NCBI GenBank assembly: GCA_002049985.1 | Contig: MVCY01000073.1 | Span: 1 to 5,013, forward strand | Direction: 5' to 3' | Length of the DNA stretch: 5,013 nucleotides | Source: Candidatus Latescibacteria bacterium 4484_181 | GTDB lineage: Bacteria; Latescibacterota; MVCY01 | Shown: positions 1 through 5,013 of the stretch, piece after piece | Position numbering within the stretch: position 1 is the stretch's first letter | Layout of the letters: each line of letters begins with the position of its first letter | The notes under the pieces: generated by a model | Told to the model about the DNA's origin: nothing | The model's input: the letters and a program-made list of their open reading frames with translations, nothing else | Database searches by the model: none | Program-made: the position numbers and the translations under genes

Positions 1-13
1 AGATATCCACACT

Positions 14-55
14 TCTACCCTCACCCCTGCCCTCTCTCTGAAACGGAGAGGGAAT
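14..55. repeat. GC-rich intergenic hairpin repeat (CCCTCACCCC / CCCTCTC...GAGAGGG type)
   Basis: TACCCTCACCCCTGC leads into a 7-bp perfect stem, CCCTCTC (30-36) and GAGAGGG (46-52), with a 9-nt loop. The layout, a CCCTCACCCC lead followed by a CCCTCTC/GAGAGGG hairpin, resembles a repeat seen between genes in many environmental genomes. That resemblance is from memory. There is no T-run, so it is not a standard intrinsic terminator, though it may stabilise a 3' end for the flg transcript. Confidence 0.6.
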
Positions 56-233
56 ACTTGGGATTTCTTGCCAATCAATCAAGATTGAAATGTCCAGGAG
101 TAGTCCCTTACTACAGAACATTCAACGCATTGAGTTTCGAATTTGTTGAGTGACTTAGAGTTGGAAATTTGTGAACTCTGACCATTCTGGTATCAGTTTA
201 GCAATATATCACATACAGGGTCGGTTTTTCCCT
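56..233. other. Non-coding stretch downstream of flgA
   Basis: Nothing gene-like is supported. A small inverted repeat (AGAGTT / AACTCT, near 157-178) lies in AT-rich sequence without a T-run. A minus-strand frame opens near 121 and runs off the window through the hairpin repeat, but its product (PSPFQREGRGEGR) is the low-complexity translation of that repeat rather than a protein. Confidence 0.5.
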
Positions 234-872
234 TTAGAAAATGACTCTGACTGTTTCAGAATCGAGCACCCGAGCCAGCACTCTTTTCCCGGAGCGCAGG
301 TTTCTCACCCGGATAAGCTCGCCAGGAGCGCCTTCTTGTAGGGCAGCTCCCTCCGTCCAGGCCACTACACTGGCAAATTGAACCAGTATCCTGACTTTAC
401 TCCCTCTGCTCACCACTGGCACCGGCTCCACTGTCTCGGGAGTGAGCACAGCCCCCAACGGAATAGAAAGCCTAGCCCTTTTCCCTTGCAGTTGTTCTAT
501 TCTGGTAAAATATCTTCCCTCTAAGCAAGTCACCTCTCTCGTCTCTAACTTCAAGACTTGTGGGGTCAGTAGCTCACCTCTTTTCACCCTCTGGCTGGCG
601 ACCACTACCGCATGGAATAGCCTCACATCAGCCGTCATGTGTCTACGGCAACTGACCTGTAAACTGTCCTCCGGCCAAGAAGCAGAACGGAGAACATAGT
701 CCCTTACCGCCTCATCTATCTGTTGAGAAGAGACAAGCGTGCGGGCAATACAAGCGCTCCCTGTGTTCAATGAGAAAAGAAATAAGAGATGTGAAAAAGC
801 CACTACAGTTGTCTTCCGTAGGAAGAGTAATTTCCTCGCTGAAAGCACCACTCTGTCCCTCTTGGAGGCCAT
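234..872 (-). CDS. flgA: Flagellar P-ring assembly chaperone FlgA, apparently shortened
   Basis: FlgA is a periplasmic chaperone for assembly of the FlgI P-ring. As read it has 212 residues: an Arg-rich start, a hydrophobic signal segment (TVVAFSHLLFLFSL, about 22-35) with probable cleavage near GSACIA-RT, a short N-terminal domain (about 44-78), a SAF-type domain beginning VVVASQRVKRGELLT (89-103), and the C-terminal motif GAPGELIRVRNLRSGKRV (181-198). The ATG at 872 is chosen over the TTG at 914 because AAGGAG lies 8 nt upstream. The stretch between WPEDSLQV and ADVRLFHAVV is only a few residues, where relatives such as E. coli FlgA have some 40-50 more, so an in-frame loss is likely. It follows flgG by 166 bp. 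No flgH or flgI follows within the remaining 233 bp. The family call is firm, while full function is doubtful. Confidence 0.82.
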   Translation of the reverse strand: MASKRDRVVLSARKLLFLRKTTVVAFSHLLFLFSLNTGSACIARTLVSSQQIDEAVRDYVLRSASWPEDSLQVSCRRHMTADVRLFHAVVVASQRVKRGELLTPQVLKLETREVTCLEGRYFTRIEQLQGKRARLSIPLGAVLTPETVEPVPVVSRGSKVRILVQFASVVAWTEGAALQEGAPGELIRVRNLRSGKRVLARVLDSETVRVIF

Positions 873-1038
873 CCAAAGAACTCCTTGTGTCACTTTTTTT
901 CCCTGGCATTTCAAGTCAGATTGTCCACTGCTTTCACCTGTCTAATGCAGTTTGGCAATTCTCCATTTACATAAGGTGAAATTGAGAGAAGAGAAGCCCT
1001 AATTTTTCCTTTAGGCTCGGTCAAAATGTTCGATAGCC
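873..1038. other. 166-bp spacer between flgG and flgA
   Basis: No gene, hairpin-plus-T terminator or recognisable sigma-54 or sigma-28 promoter is seen. The only clear signal is the flgA ribosome site AAGGAG (881-886). In many flagellar operons these two genes nearly touch, so the gap is longer than expected. Confidence 0.5.
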
Positions 1039-1712
1039 TTACCTCTTCAATTGATTTGCCATAGCTGCCATTTCATCGGAGGTACGAATGACCTTAGTGC
1101 CGATTTCGTAGGCCCTCTGAGCAACGATCATCTTGACCATCTCCTCCACTACATCCACATTGGACTGCTCAAGGTAGCCCTGATGGAGCCTACCGAACCC
1201 TTCTGTGCTGGGCAGTCCGAGTAGGGGCTCACCCGAAGCCTCTGTGGCTAATCGGCTCCGATATGGATATCGGTGGCATCCTCGGGCAGGCTGAATCCTG
1301 GATAGAGGGAAAATCCTTCCGAAGTGACGATCTTCCCGGTAGAGGAGAGCTTGAAGGTGCCGTCTCGAGTATAGGCAGTAGTACCATCAGGCATAGTTAT
1401 CTGGAAGAATCCATTGCCCTCTATGGCCAGATCAAGAGGGCTATTTGTGGGGTAGATCTCCCCCTGAGAGAATATCATATGAGTGGCTATGGGACGAGTC
1501 CCATCTCCGATTTGAAGTCCTGCCGGCATCTGTGCCCCTTGGACAGAGGAGACCCCAGGCTCCCTTAACATTTGATAGACTAAGTCTTGAAACTCTACTC
1601 TGCTTTTTTTAAATCCCGTGGTGTTGATGTTAGCCAGATCGTTAGCAATGGTATTTATGTTGAGCTGCTGAGCCAGCAACCCCGTCGCTGCCGCTTTCAT
1701 CGACTGAATCAT
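1039..1712 (-). pseudogene. flgG: Distal rod protein FlgG, broken by an internal deletion with frameshift
   Basis: FlgG builds the distal rod. The first reading frame runs from the ATG at 1712, behind a strong AGGAGG, to a TAG at 1248-1250. It gives 154 residues with the rod motif (NTIANDLANINTTGFKKSR), LDLAIEGNGFF (93-103) and YTRDGTF (114-120), then stops after DIHIGAD. The last 71 residues lie in another frame from about 1254 to the TAA at 1039, starting RLATEASGEP and including QGYLEQSNVDVVEEMVKM and IVAQRAYE, a classic FlgG C terminus. The two parts total about 225 residues against a usual 260 or so, and the neighbouring FlgF retains about 30 residues at the matching place. So roughly 30-40 codons of the middle beta domain are missing, by a length not divisible by three. 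No slippery heptamer is seen, and a programmed shift would not restore the missing part. A genuine mutation or an assembly error would both explain it. Confidence 0.85.
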
Positions 1713-1961
1713 TGTATCCTCCTAGTTGGCGTGGGTGATTGGTGACCAGTGACCGCATTGCGTTGAAAAACCGGAACATTCCAGAAGAGCTAACTTCACC
1801 CGACAGAATGGAACTGCAGAAACCACAGACAGAAAACTGGCTCGATGCCTTTTTTCGAAACAATCCGGCTGCTCTGAGTCTGGGAACTGCTGCCGCAAGC
1901 GCGGCTTACCTTTTAGGCGTGGCAGCCTAAGGGCAGGACCCTTTGATCTTTCGACTCAACC
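1713..1961. other. 249-bp spacer between the small membrane gene and flgG
   Basis: No convincing gene is seen. It contains two back-to-back hairpins: GCCGC-AAGC-GCGGC (1892-1905) and TTAGGC-GTGGCA-GCCTAA (1913-1930). Neither is followed by a real T-run on either strand, so they are not clear terminators. Near flgG it has a three-copy heptad repeat, then the flgG ribosome site AGGAGG (1718-1723, 5 nt before the ATG). A plus-strand 63-codon frame from a TTG at 1739 runs through it but lacks a ribosome site. The spacer is unusually long for the interior of a rod operon and may be inserted sequence. Confidence 0.5.
1734..1754. repeat. Degenerate 7-bp tandem repeat, three copies
   Basis: GGTGATT, GGTGACC and AGTGACC follow each other without gaps (1734-1740, 1741-1747, 1748-1754), sharing the core RGTGAYY. 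The array ends 10 bp before the flgG ribosome site, in the spacer ahead of flgG. Short heptad arrays of this kind occur between genes in various bacterial genomes; no function is assigned here. Confidence 0.6.
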
Positions 1962-2168
1962 TCACTGTTGCCCGTCCATTACCGGGTGTAGAATTTTCCT
2001 TTCTGGTTTGTGTTTCGGTTTTAGCCGAAGCCGGGCTCTCTCAGTCAGAAGACCCCTGAGACGGCCATTCTCCAACATCAGGTCTGCCCTGGAGGCCGCA
2101 GCGCAAAGAGCAGCAGCGAAGAATCCCACAATGCCCCCTGCAAAGAAACAGATAAGGTTCCCTATCAT
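1962..2168 (-). CDS. Small single-pass membrane protein of unknown function (DUF3789-like N terminus)
   Basis: A 68-residue protein with one hydrophobic segment (NLICFFAGGIVGFFAAALCAA, about 4-24), a short acidic/polar stretch, and a strongly basic tail (RARLRLKPKHKPERK), so the tail is probably cytoplasmic. The pattern GGxVGxxxxxLCxAAxxAD recalls, from memory, the short DUF3789 family; this needs a profile search. The ATG at 2168 is preferred over the GTG at 2177 because AGGTGAT (2173-2179), matching the ribosome's anti-Shine-Dalgarno, lies 4 nt upstream. It starts 38 bp after flgF and is same-strand, which supports co-transcription. It sits between flgF and flgG, normally adjacent. No function is assigned. 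The good ribosome site and clear topology argue that it is real. Confidence 0.65.
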   Translation of the reverse strand: MIGNLICFFAGGIVGFFAAALCAAASRADLMLENGRLRGLLTERARLRLKPKHKPERKILHPVMDGQQ

Positions 2169-2206
2169 CTCTATCACCTGAGCTTATGGCCTTTATGCTT
2201 CTTTTC

Positions 2207-2917
2207 CTACCTCACCGTCCCTATCTCGTTTACGCTCTTACGTAAGGCATCATCTTGCGTCTGGATTACTCTCTGCGCCGCCTGATACTGCCGGTAAGAG
2301 ATTAGCATATTCACCATCTCTTCCACGGGCTTAACATTAGAACCTTCAAGGAATCCTTGACGTACGGTCGCACTCTGGGCAGGATAGCCTCCATTTGACC
2401 TGTTTTGAGGAACAAATAACCCGCTGCCGCTTTTCACAAGCTGGTAAGGCTGGGGGAAATCCGTTATCAGTAACCTGCCGATGTATTCTCCCCGGACATA
2501 TATCTGTCCGCTTTTGTTAACCACCGGATCGCCCTCTGGCAAAACAATGATGCCGTTTTCTCCCAAAACGGGATCGCCACCTACGGTTGCCAACACTCCA
2601 TCTGGCCGTCGATAGAAACTGCCGTTCCTGGTATATTTCTCTCCGTCAGGGGTAGAAATTGTGAAGAATCCGTTCCCGTCAATAGCTAAATCCAGGCTGC
2701 GATCAGTCTTCAGCAGCGGCCCCGGACTGAAATCGGTGTAGATAGTCCCAATCTGCTGCCCCTGAGGCGGAATGCCAGCCTGGATAAGAGTTTCAAGGAA
2801 CAGTCCGTCCCGTTTAAATCCAGGCGTATTTATATTTGCGAGGTTGTTAGCCACTATCTGCTGATAGGTCAGTTTGGGCAACATAGATGAAGCTACTGTA
2901 TATAGATCTTTTATCAT
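2207..2917 (-). CDS. flgF: Flagellar basal-body rod protein FlgF (FlgF/FlgG family)
   Basis: A rod protein of 236 residues, exported by the flagellar type III apparatus and assembled in the periplasmic rod. The N-terminal rod motif (IVANNLANINTPGFKR, about 21-36) forms the conserved helix region. The core motifs LDLAIDGNGFF (75-85) and YTRNGSF (95-101) follow, then a beta-rich middle, and the conserved C-terminal signature QGFLEGSNVKPVEEMVNML (187-205) with its coiled-coil helix. All segments are present and in frame, so it appears complete. An AAGGAG ribosome site lies 10 nt before the ATG. FlgF is preferred over FlgG because a second, more FlgG-like paralogue lies downstream and the order flgF-flgG-flgA is common; the two families are close, so the symbol rests partly on position. 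It follows the receiver gene by 19 bp and is presumably co-transcribed from the sigma-54 promoter. Confidence 0.88.
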   Translation of the reverse strand: MIKDLYTVASSMLPKLTYQQIVANNLANINTPGFKRDGLFLETLIQAGIPPQGQQIGTIYTDFSPGPLLKTDRSLDLAIDGNGFFTISTPDGEKYTRNGSFYRRPDGVLATVGGDPVLGENGIIVLPEGDPVVNKSGQIYVRGEYIGRLLITDFPQPYQLVKSGSGLFVPQNRSNGGYPAQSATVRQGFLEGSNVKPVEEMVNMLISYRQYQAAQRVIQTQDDALRKSVNEIGTVR

Positions 2918-2936
2918 CTGTCTCTATCTCCTTGGA

Positions 2937-3302
2937 TTAGGCAGCAAACAGACGCTGCCAGGAGGTGAGTAATTTCTCCAAGTGGTTGAGGTCGATAGGC
3001 TTCACAATGTAATCGTTCACTCCCATAGTGAGAGCTTGCTTGACTGTGTCCGAGTCTTTGATCGCTGTGATCATTATGGTTCCTGTCTGGGGGTCGCTCT
3101 GCTTTATCTGTTTCAGCACTTGCAATCCGTCTATATCTGGCATCCGAATGTCTAAAAGCACCAGATCAGGCTTCATCACAGCAAACTTGGAAATACCTTC
3201 CTCCCCACTGGTGGCTGTAACCACTGCATATCCCCTTTGTGAGAGGAACTCTTCCAATAGACTGCATATCTCTGGTTCATCATCTACAATCAGGACCTTC
3301 AT
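2937..3302 (-). CDS. Single-domain CheY-like response regulator receiver
   Basis: A stand-alone receiver of 121 residues, the typical length for this class, with no output domain. The acidic pair D7/D8 (VDDEP), phospho-acceptor D51 (DIRMPDIDG), T79 (IMITA), Y98 and K101 (VKP) are all present, so it should be phosphorylatable. The ATG at 3302 was chosen because the receiver fold begins there (MKVLIVDDEP) and a G-rich ribosome site (GGGGG, 5 nt upstream) precedes it. The frame is open further upstream to a GTG at 3491, but that extension has no ribosome site and looks non-protein-like. It is first in the sigma-54 operon and ends 19 bp before flgF. The GAF kinase upstream is a plausible phosphodonor. 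Its output could be by protein contact, for instance at a motor or with another regulator; this is inference. It need not be a chemotaxis CheY. Confidence 0.9.
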   Translation of the reverse strand: MKVLIVDDEPEICSLLEEFLSQRGYAVVTATSGEEGISKFAVMKPDLVLLDIRMPDIDGLQVLKQIKQSDPQTGTIMITAIKDSDTVKQALTMGVNDYIVKPIDLNHLEKLLTSWQRLFAA

Positions 3303-3531
3303 CTGTACCCCCGCTCCACGGCCACCAAACTCGCAAGAGCAATTGAAGCTTTCAATCTGATAGTCCCCTTGATGGAGCTGTTGATCCTGGTACGGTTCGT
3401 TGGCGCAAATACTCTTTTTGAAAATGCCCAATAAGTGGACTAAATAACCGAATGCATGATTCTGAGCTTTAGACCCACGGAGGCTAAGCACGGGGAAGTG
3501 AAAGCTGTCTCATCAACCGAAAAATATGTTC

Positions 3532-3547
3532 TGCAATTTCCGTGCCA
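3532..3547 (-). promoter_or_regulatory. Sigma-54 (RpoN) -24/-12 promoter for the receiver-flgF operon
   Basis: On the minus strand the sequence reads TGGCACGGAAATTGCA, which matches the sigma-54 consensus TGGCAC-N5-TTGCA at every defined position with correct spacing between the GG and GC elements. With C3533 as -12, transcription should start near 3521, giving an untranslated leader of about 219 nt before the receiver start at 3302. It sits after the kinase terminator and in the right orientation to drive the flagellar genes. Sigma-54 control of rod, hook and ring genes is well established in many flagellated bacteria. The required AAA+ activator gene is not in this window. Confidence 0.85.
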
Positions 3548-3570
3548 CTGGCAATTCGTCTGGAAGTGCA

Positions 3571-3591
3571 CCTTAGTTTGGCCAATTAAGG
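3571..3591. promoter_or_regulatory. Imperfect 21-bp palindrome, candidate regulator site
   Basis: CCTTA and TAAGG arms flank an AT-containing centre around TTTGGCCAAT, giving dyad symmetry with a few mismatches. It lies about 24 bp upstream of the -24 element (about -50 to -70). Position and symmetry fit a protein-binding site, but no known operator consensus is recognised. Confidence 0.3.
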
Positions 3592-3651
3592 CTAATGAAA
3601 ACCTAGTATTACTTTCTCCTAATCTCCTCACTTGGATTTCCGCTCCTTTCG

Positions 3652-3700
3652 AATTTTTCCCTGGATGGCAGAAATTTTTTCCTTCCCTTTCTCCTTTTTT
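3652..3700. promoter_or_regulatory. Three phased A/T tracts, possible intrinsic DNA bend upstream of the sigma-54 promoter
   Basis: AATTTTT (3652-3658), AAATTTTTT (3672-3680) and TTTTTT (3695-3700) have centres about 21 bp apart, roughly two helical turns, so their bends should add in one direction. They lie at about -130 to -180 relative to the predicted start site, where activator binding sites and DNA bends usually sit for sigma-54 promoters. The spacing is seen directly; the regulatory role is inferred. The surrounding 3620-3700 stretch is strongly pyrimidine-rich on the plus strand. Confidence 0.4.
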
Positions 3701-3737
3701 GCCCAACTGATGAAAGACCCGGATGGGAGGAGAGAAT

Positions 3738-3766
3738 AAAAAAGCTCCGCCTGAAATAGCGGAGCT
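3738..3766 (-). terminator. Rho-independent terminator of the kinase gene
   Basis: A perfect 8-bp stem (AGCTCCGC / GCGGAGCT, at 3743-3750 and 3759-3766) with an 8-nt loop is followed on the minus strand by a run of T (plus-strand A at 3738-3742). It lies 47 bp past the kinase stop and ahead of the sigma-54 promoter, so the kinase and the receiver-flg genes are probably separate transcripts. The plus-strand flank (ATTTGTATTT) is a poorer T-tract, so activity is expected mainly on the minus strand. Confidence 0.9.
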
Positions 3767-3812
3767 ATTTGTATTTCTCACCAGACTCACAACAAACATG
3801 GCAGAGGTGAGA

Positions 3813-5006
3813 TCAGCTATGTGTCAAGTCCTTTCGGGGATGGCGCTCACAAGTCCTGACAGGTAAGCTTATAGTAAATATCGTTCCCTCACCTGGTCGG
3901 CTATCCAGCTTAATGTCTCCACCGTGCTCTCTTGCAATCTGACGGCATAGAGAAAGTCCTAAGCCGTGTCCGCCTTTTTTGGTGGTGAACCCCGGGGCAA
4001 AGACTTTCTTCTGAATCTGTTCCGGGATACCTGGACCATTGTCGCTTACCGTGATTCTTATCTCATCTTGCGTCCGGTCATATTCGGTTTTTGTCGTTAT
4101 GCGTCCTTTTCTCATTGTCTCAGCAGCGTTGGTATAAAGATTGAGCAACATCCCTTGTATACGGTCTGGATTAACTTCGACGGCCGGCAAATCTGTAGCC
4201 AATTCTGAGACAAACTCTATCTCTCTAAATTTGGTCTGAGGATTTATGAACTCTACCAGGTTGGTTATGAGGTCGTTCAGGTCCAAGTGAGATTTCAAAC
4301 CCTGTTGACTAAAAGCATAGATATTCATCAATCCATCGGTAAACCTCTTCATCTTCCCCAGGTATTCGGAGATAATCTCTAAGGTCTGTAGGGCACCGGG
4401 GACATCCTTGGCCTTGATTCTGGGTAACAGAAGTTGGGTTCGTCCCCACACGACTGTAAGGTAGTTGCTCAGTTCATGAGCCACCCCTGAGACCATCTGG
4501 CCTAAAGTCAACACCTCGGCTGAGCTGAATAACTGGGTCTGTATCCGCTCCGTCTTTTTATGCATCTGGTGCAATTCTATAGCCAGGCTAGCCTGAAGCG
4601 CAAAAAGCTCCAATAACTTCATATCCTTGCTATCTAAAGAACCATTAGAAGTGCCTATCAACATCGCCCCACAAAGCCTATTGTCAAACATCAGGGGATA
4701 AGATATAATGGAGCCAATCTTCAAGGTCTTGCAAATCTTATCTCTATCACCTGCGGTTCTAGCTCTCTCTGTAGCCAACCGCAGCAGTGGTACTGTCTCT
4801 ATTAGTTGGCGTCCCTCCGGGCAGTCGGGCACTGTGTAGTTCTCGTCTTGTTCGCCGCCGGAGAAGACGAACAATACCCGCTCAACCCCAAAGCAGCAAC
4901 GCACCGCTTTAACTAGTCTTTCGAGCAGATCCTTCAGGACACCATCCTGAAGCAATGCCTTGAATATATGCTCGATTTCCCTGAGAACCAACGCTTCTTC
5001 GGCCAT
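3813..5006 (-). CDS. GAF-domain sensor histidine kinase (NtrB-like core), 5' end at window edge
   Basis: Sensor kinase of 397 residues as read, predicted to autophosphorylate on His and pass the phosphate to a response regulator. Residues about 1-150 resemble a GAF sensor domain, with no transmembrane segment, so it is probably cytosolic. A HisKA dimerisation domain follows, with the H-box GVAHELSNYLTVV (phospho-acceptor H177). The usual Pro of HExxNPL is replaced by Tyr. The HATPase_c domain is complete: N-box NLYTNAAETM (N289, N293), G1 DNGPGIP (322-328), F-box KVFAPGFTTK and G2 GGHGLGLSL (345-353). The ATG at 5006 was chosen because it precedes the GAF helix. The frame stays open to the window end, so an upstream extension is possible and no ribosome site can be judged. 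An intrinsic terminator lies 47 bp after the stop, separating it from the receiver gene downstream. Placement beside rod genes suggests a flagellar signalling role, by inference only. The kinase call is very secure; its partner is not. Confidence 0.93.
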   Translation of the reverse strand: MAEEALVLREIEHIFKALLQDGVLKDLLERLVKAVRCCFGVERVLFVFSGGEQDENYTVPDCPEGRQLIETVPLLRLATERARTAGDRDKICKTLKIGSIISYPLMFDNRLCGAMLIGTSNGSLDSKDMKLLELFALQASLAIELHQMHKKTERIQTQLFSSAEVLTLGQMVSGVAHELSNYLTVVWGRTQLLLPRIKAKDVPGALQTLEIISEYLGKMKRFTDGLMNIYAFSQQGLKSHLDLNDLITNLVEFINPQTKFREIEFVSELATDLPAVEVNPDRIQGMLLNLYTNAAETMRKGRITTKTEYDRTQDEIRITVSDNGPGIPEQIQKKVFAPGFTTKKGGHGLGLSLCRQIAREHGGDIKLDSRPGEGTIFTISLPVRTCERHPRKDLTHS

Positions 5007-5013
5007 TTTTCTC

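Noticed and set aside
1..121. Partial minus-strand gene running off the left edge
   Set aside because: Its translation passes through the hairpin repeat and is low complexity, and there is no ribosome site or family resemblance.
1245..1260. Programmed ribosomal frameshift in flgG
   Set aside because: No slippery heptamer or stimulatory structure is evident, and a shift would still leave about 30-40 residues of the middle domain missing.
1642..1863. Minus-strand 73-codon frame overlapping the flgG start
   Set aside because: It overlaps the strongly supported flgG N terminus in another frame and its product has no recognisable feature.
1739..1930. Plus-strand 63-codon frame in the flgF-flgG spacer with a hydrophobic C-terminal end
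   Set aside because: It starts at a TTG inside the heptad repeat, has no ribosome site, opposes all neighbours, and ends within a hairpin. The hydrophobic tail comes from Ala/Leu-rich GC sequence and is weak evidence alone.
1892..1930. Pair of hairpins as an intrinsic terminator before flgG
   Set aside because: Neither stem is followed by a proper T-run on either strand, so termination is not supported.
3440..3799. Minus-strand 119-codon frame across the intergenic region
   Set aside because: It runs through the terminator and the sigma-54 promoter, has no domain-like sequence, and is best read as chance open frame.

Overview
The window looks like a chromosomal flagellar locus from a Gram-negative (two-membrane) bacterium of moderate GC. 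The distal-rod genes flgF and flgG and the P-ring chaperone gene flgA lie in the usual order. FlgA only makes sense where there is a periplasm and a P-ring. The sequence does not identify the species. The gene order and protein style would fit Deltaproteobacteria-like lineages or one of the uncultured candidate phyla. All supported genes are on the minus strand, so transcription runs from high to low coordinates.

Region by region, in transcription order: (1) 5006-3813 encodes a GAF-domain histidine kinase whose 5' end lies at the window edge. (2) A strong intrinsic terminator at 3766-3738 ends that transcript. (3) About 430 bp without a convincing gene follows. It holds three T/A tracts spaced about two helical turns apart, an imperfect 21-bp palindrome, and a consensus-quality sigma-54 (-24/-12) promoter at 3547-3532. 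(4) A second transcription unit then reads a single-domain CheY-like receiver (3302-2937), flgF (2917-2207), a 68-residue single-pass membrane protein of unknown role (2168-1962), a 249-bp spacer with a 7-bp tandem repeat and hairpins, flgG (1712-1039) and flgA (872-234). (5) The last 233 bp carry no credible gene but hold a GC-rich hairpin repeat of a type often seen between genes.

The most notable observation is that flgG is broken. Its first 154 codons and last 71 codons are both well conserved but lie in different frames. Roughly 30-40 residues of the middle domain are absent between them, so this is an internal deletion with a frameshift. FlgA also appears to lack about 40-50 residues before its SAF domain, although it stays in frame. 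flgF, between an intact receiver gene and the small membrane gene, looks complete. Either this flagellar locus is decaying, or the window carries assembly deletions; read mapping would settle which.

Functionally, the kinase and receiver could form a two-component pair placed next to a sigma-54-driven rod/P-ring operon, which recalls the kinase plus sigma-54 logic of flagellar hierarchies. The AAA+ activator that a sigma-54 promoter requires is not in this window.
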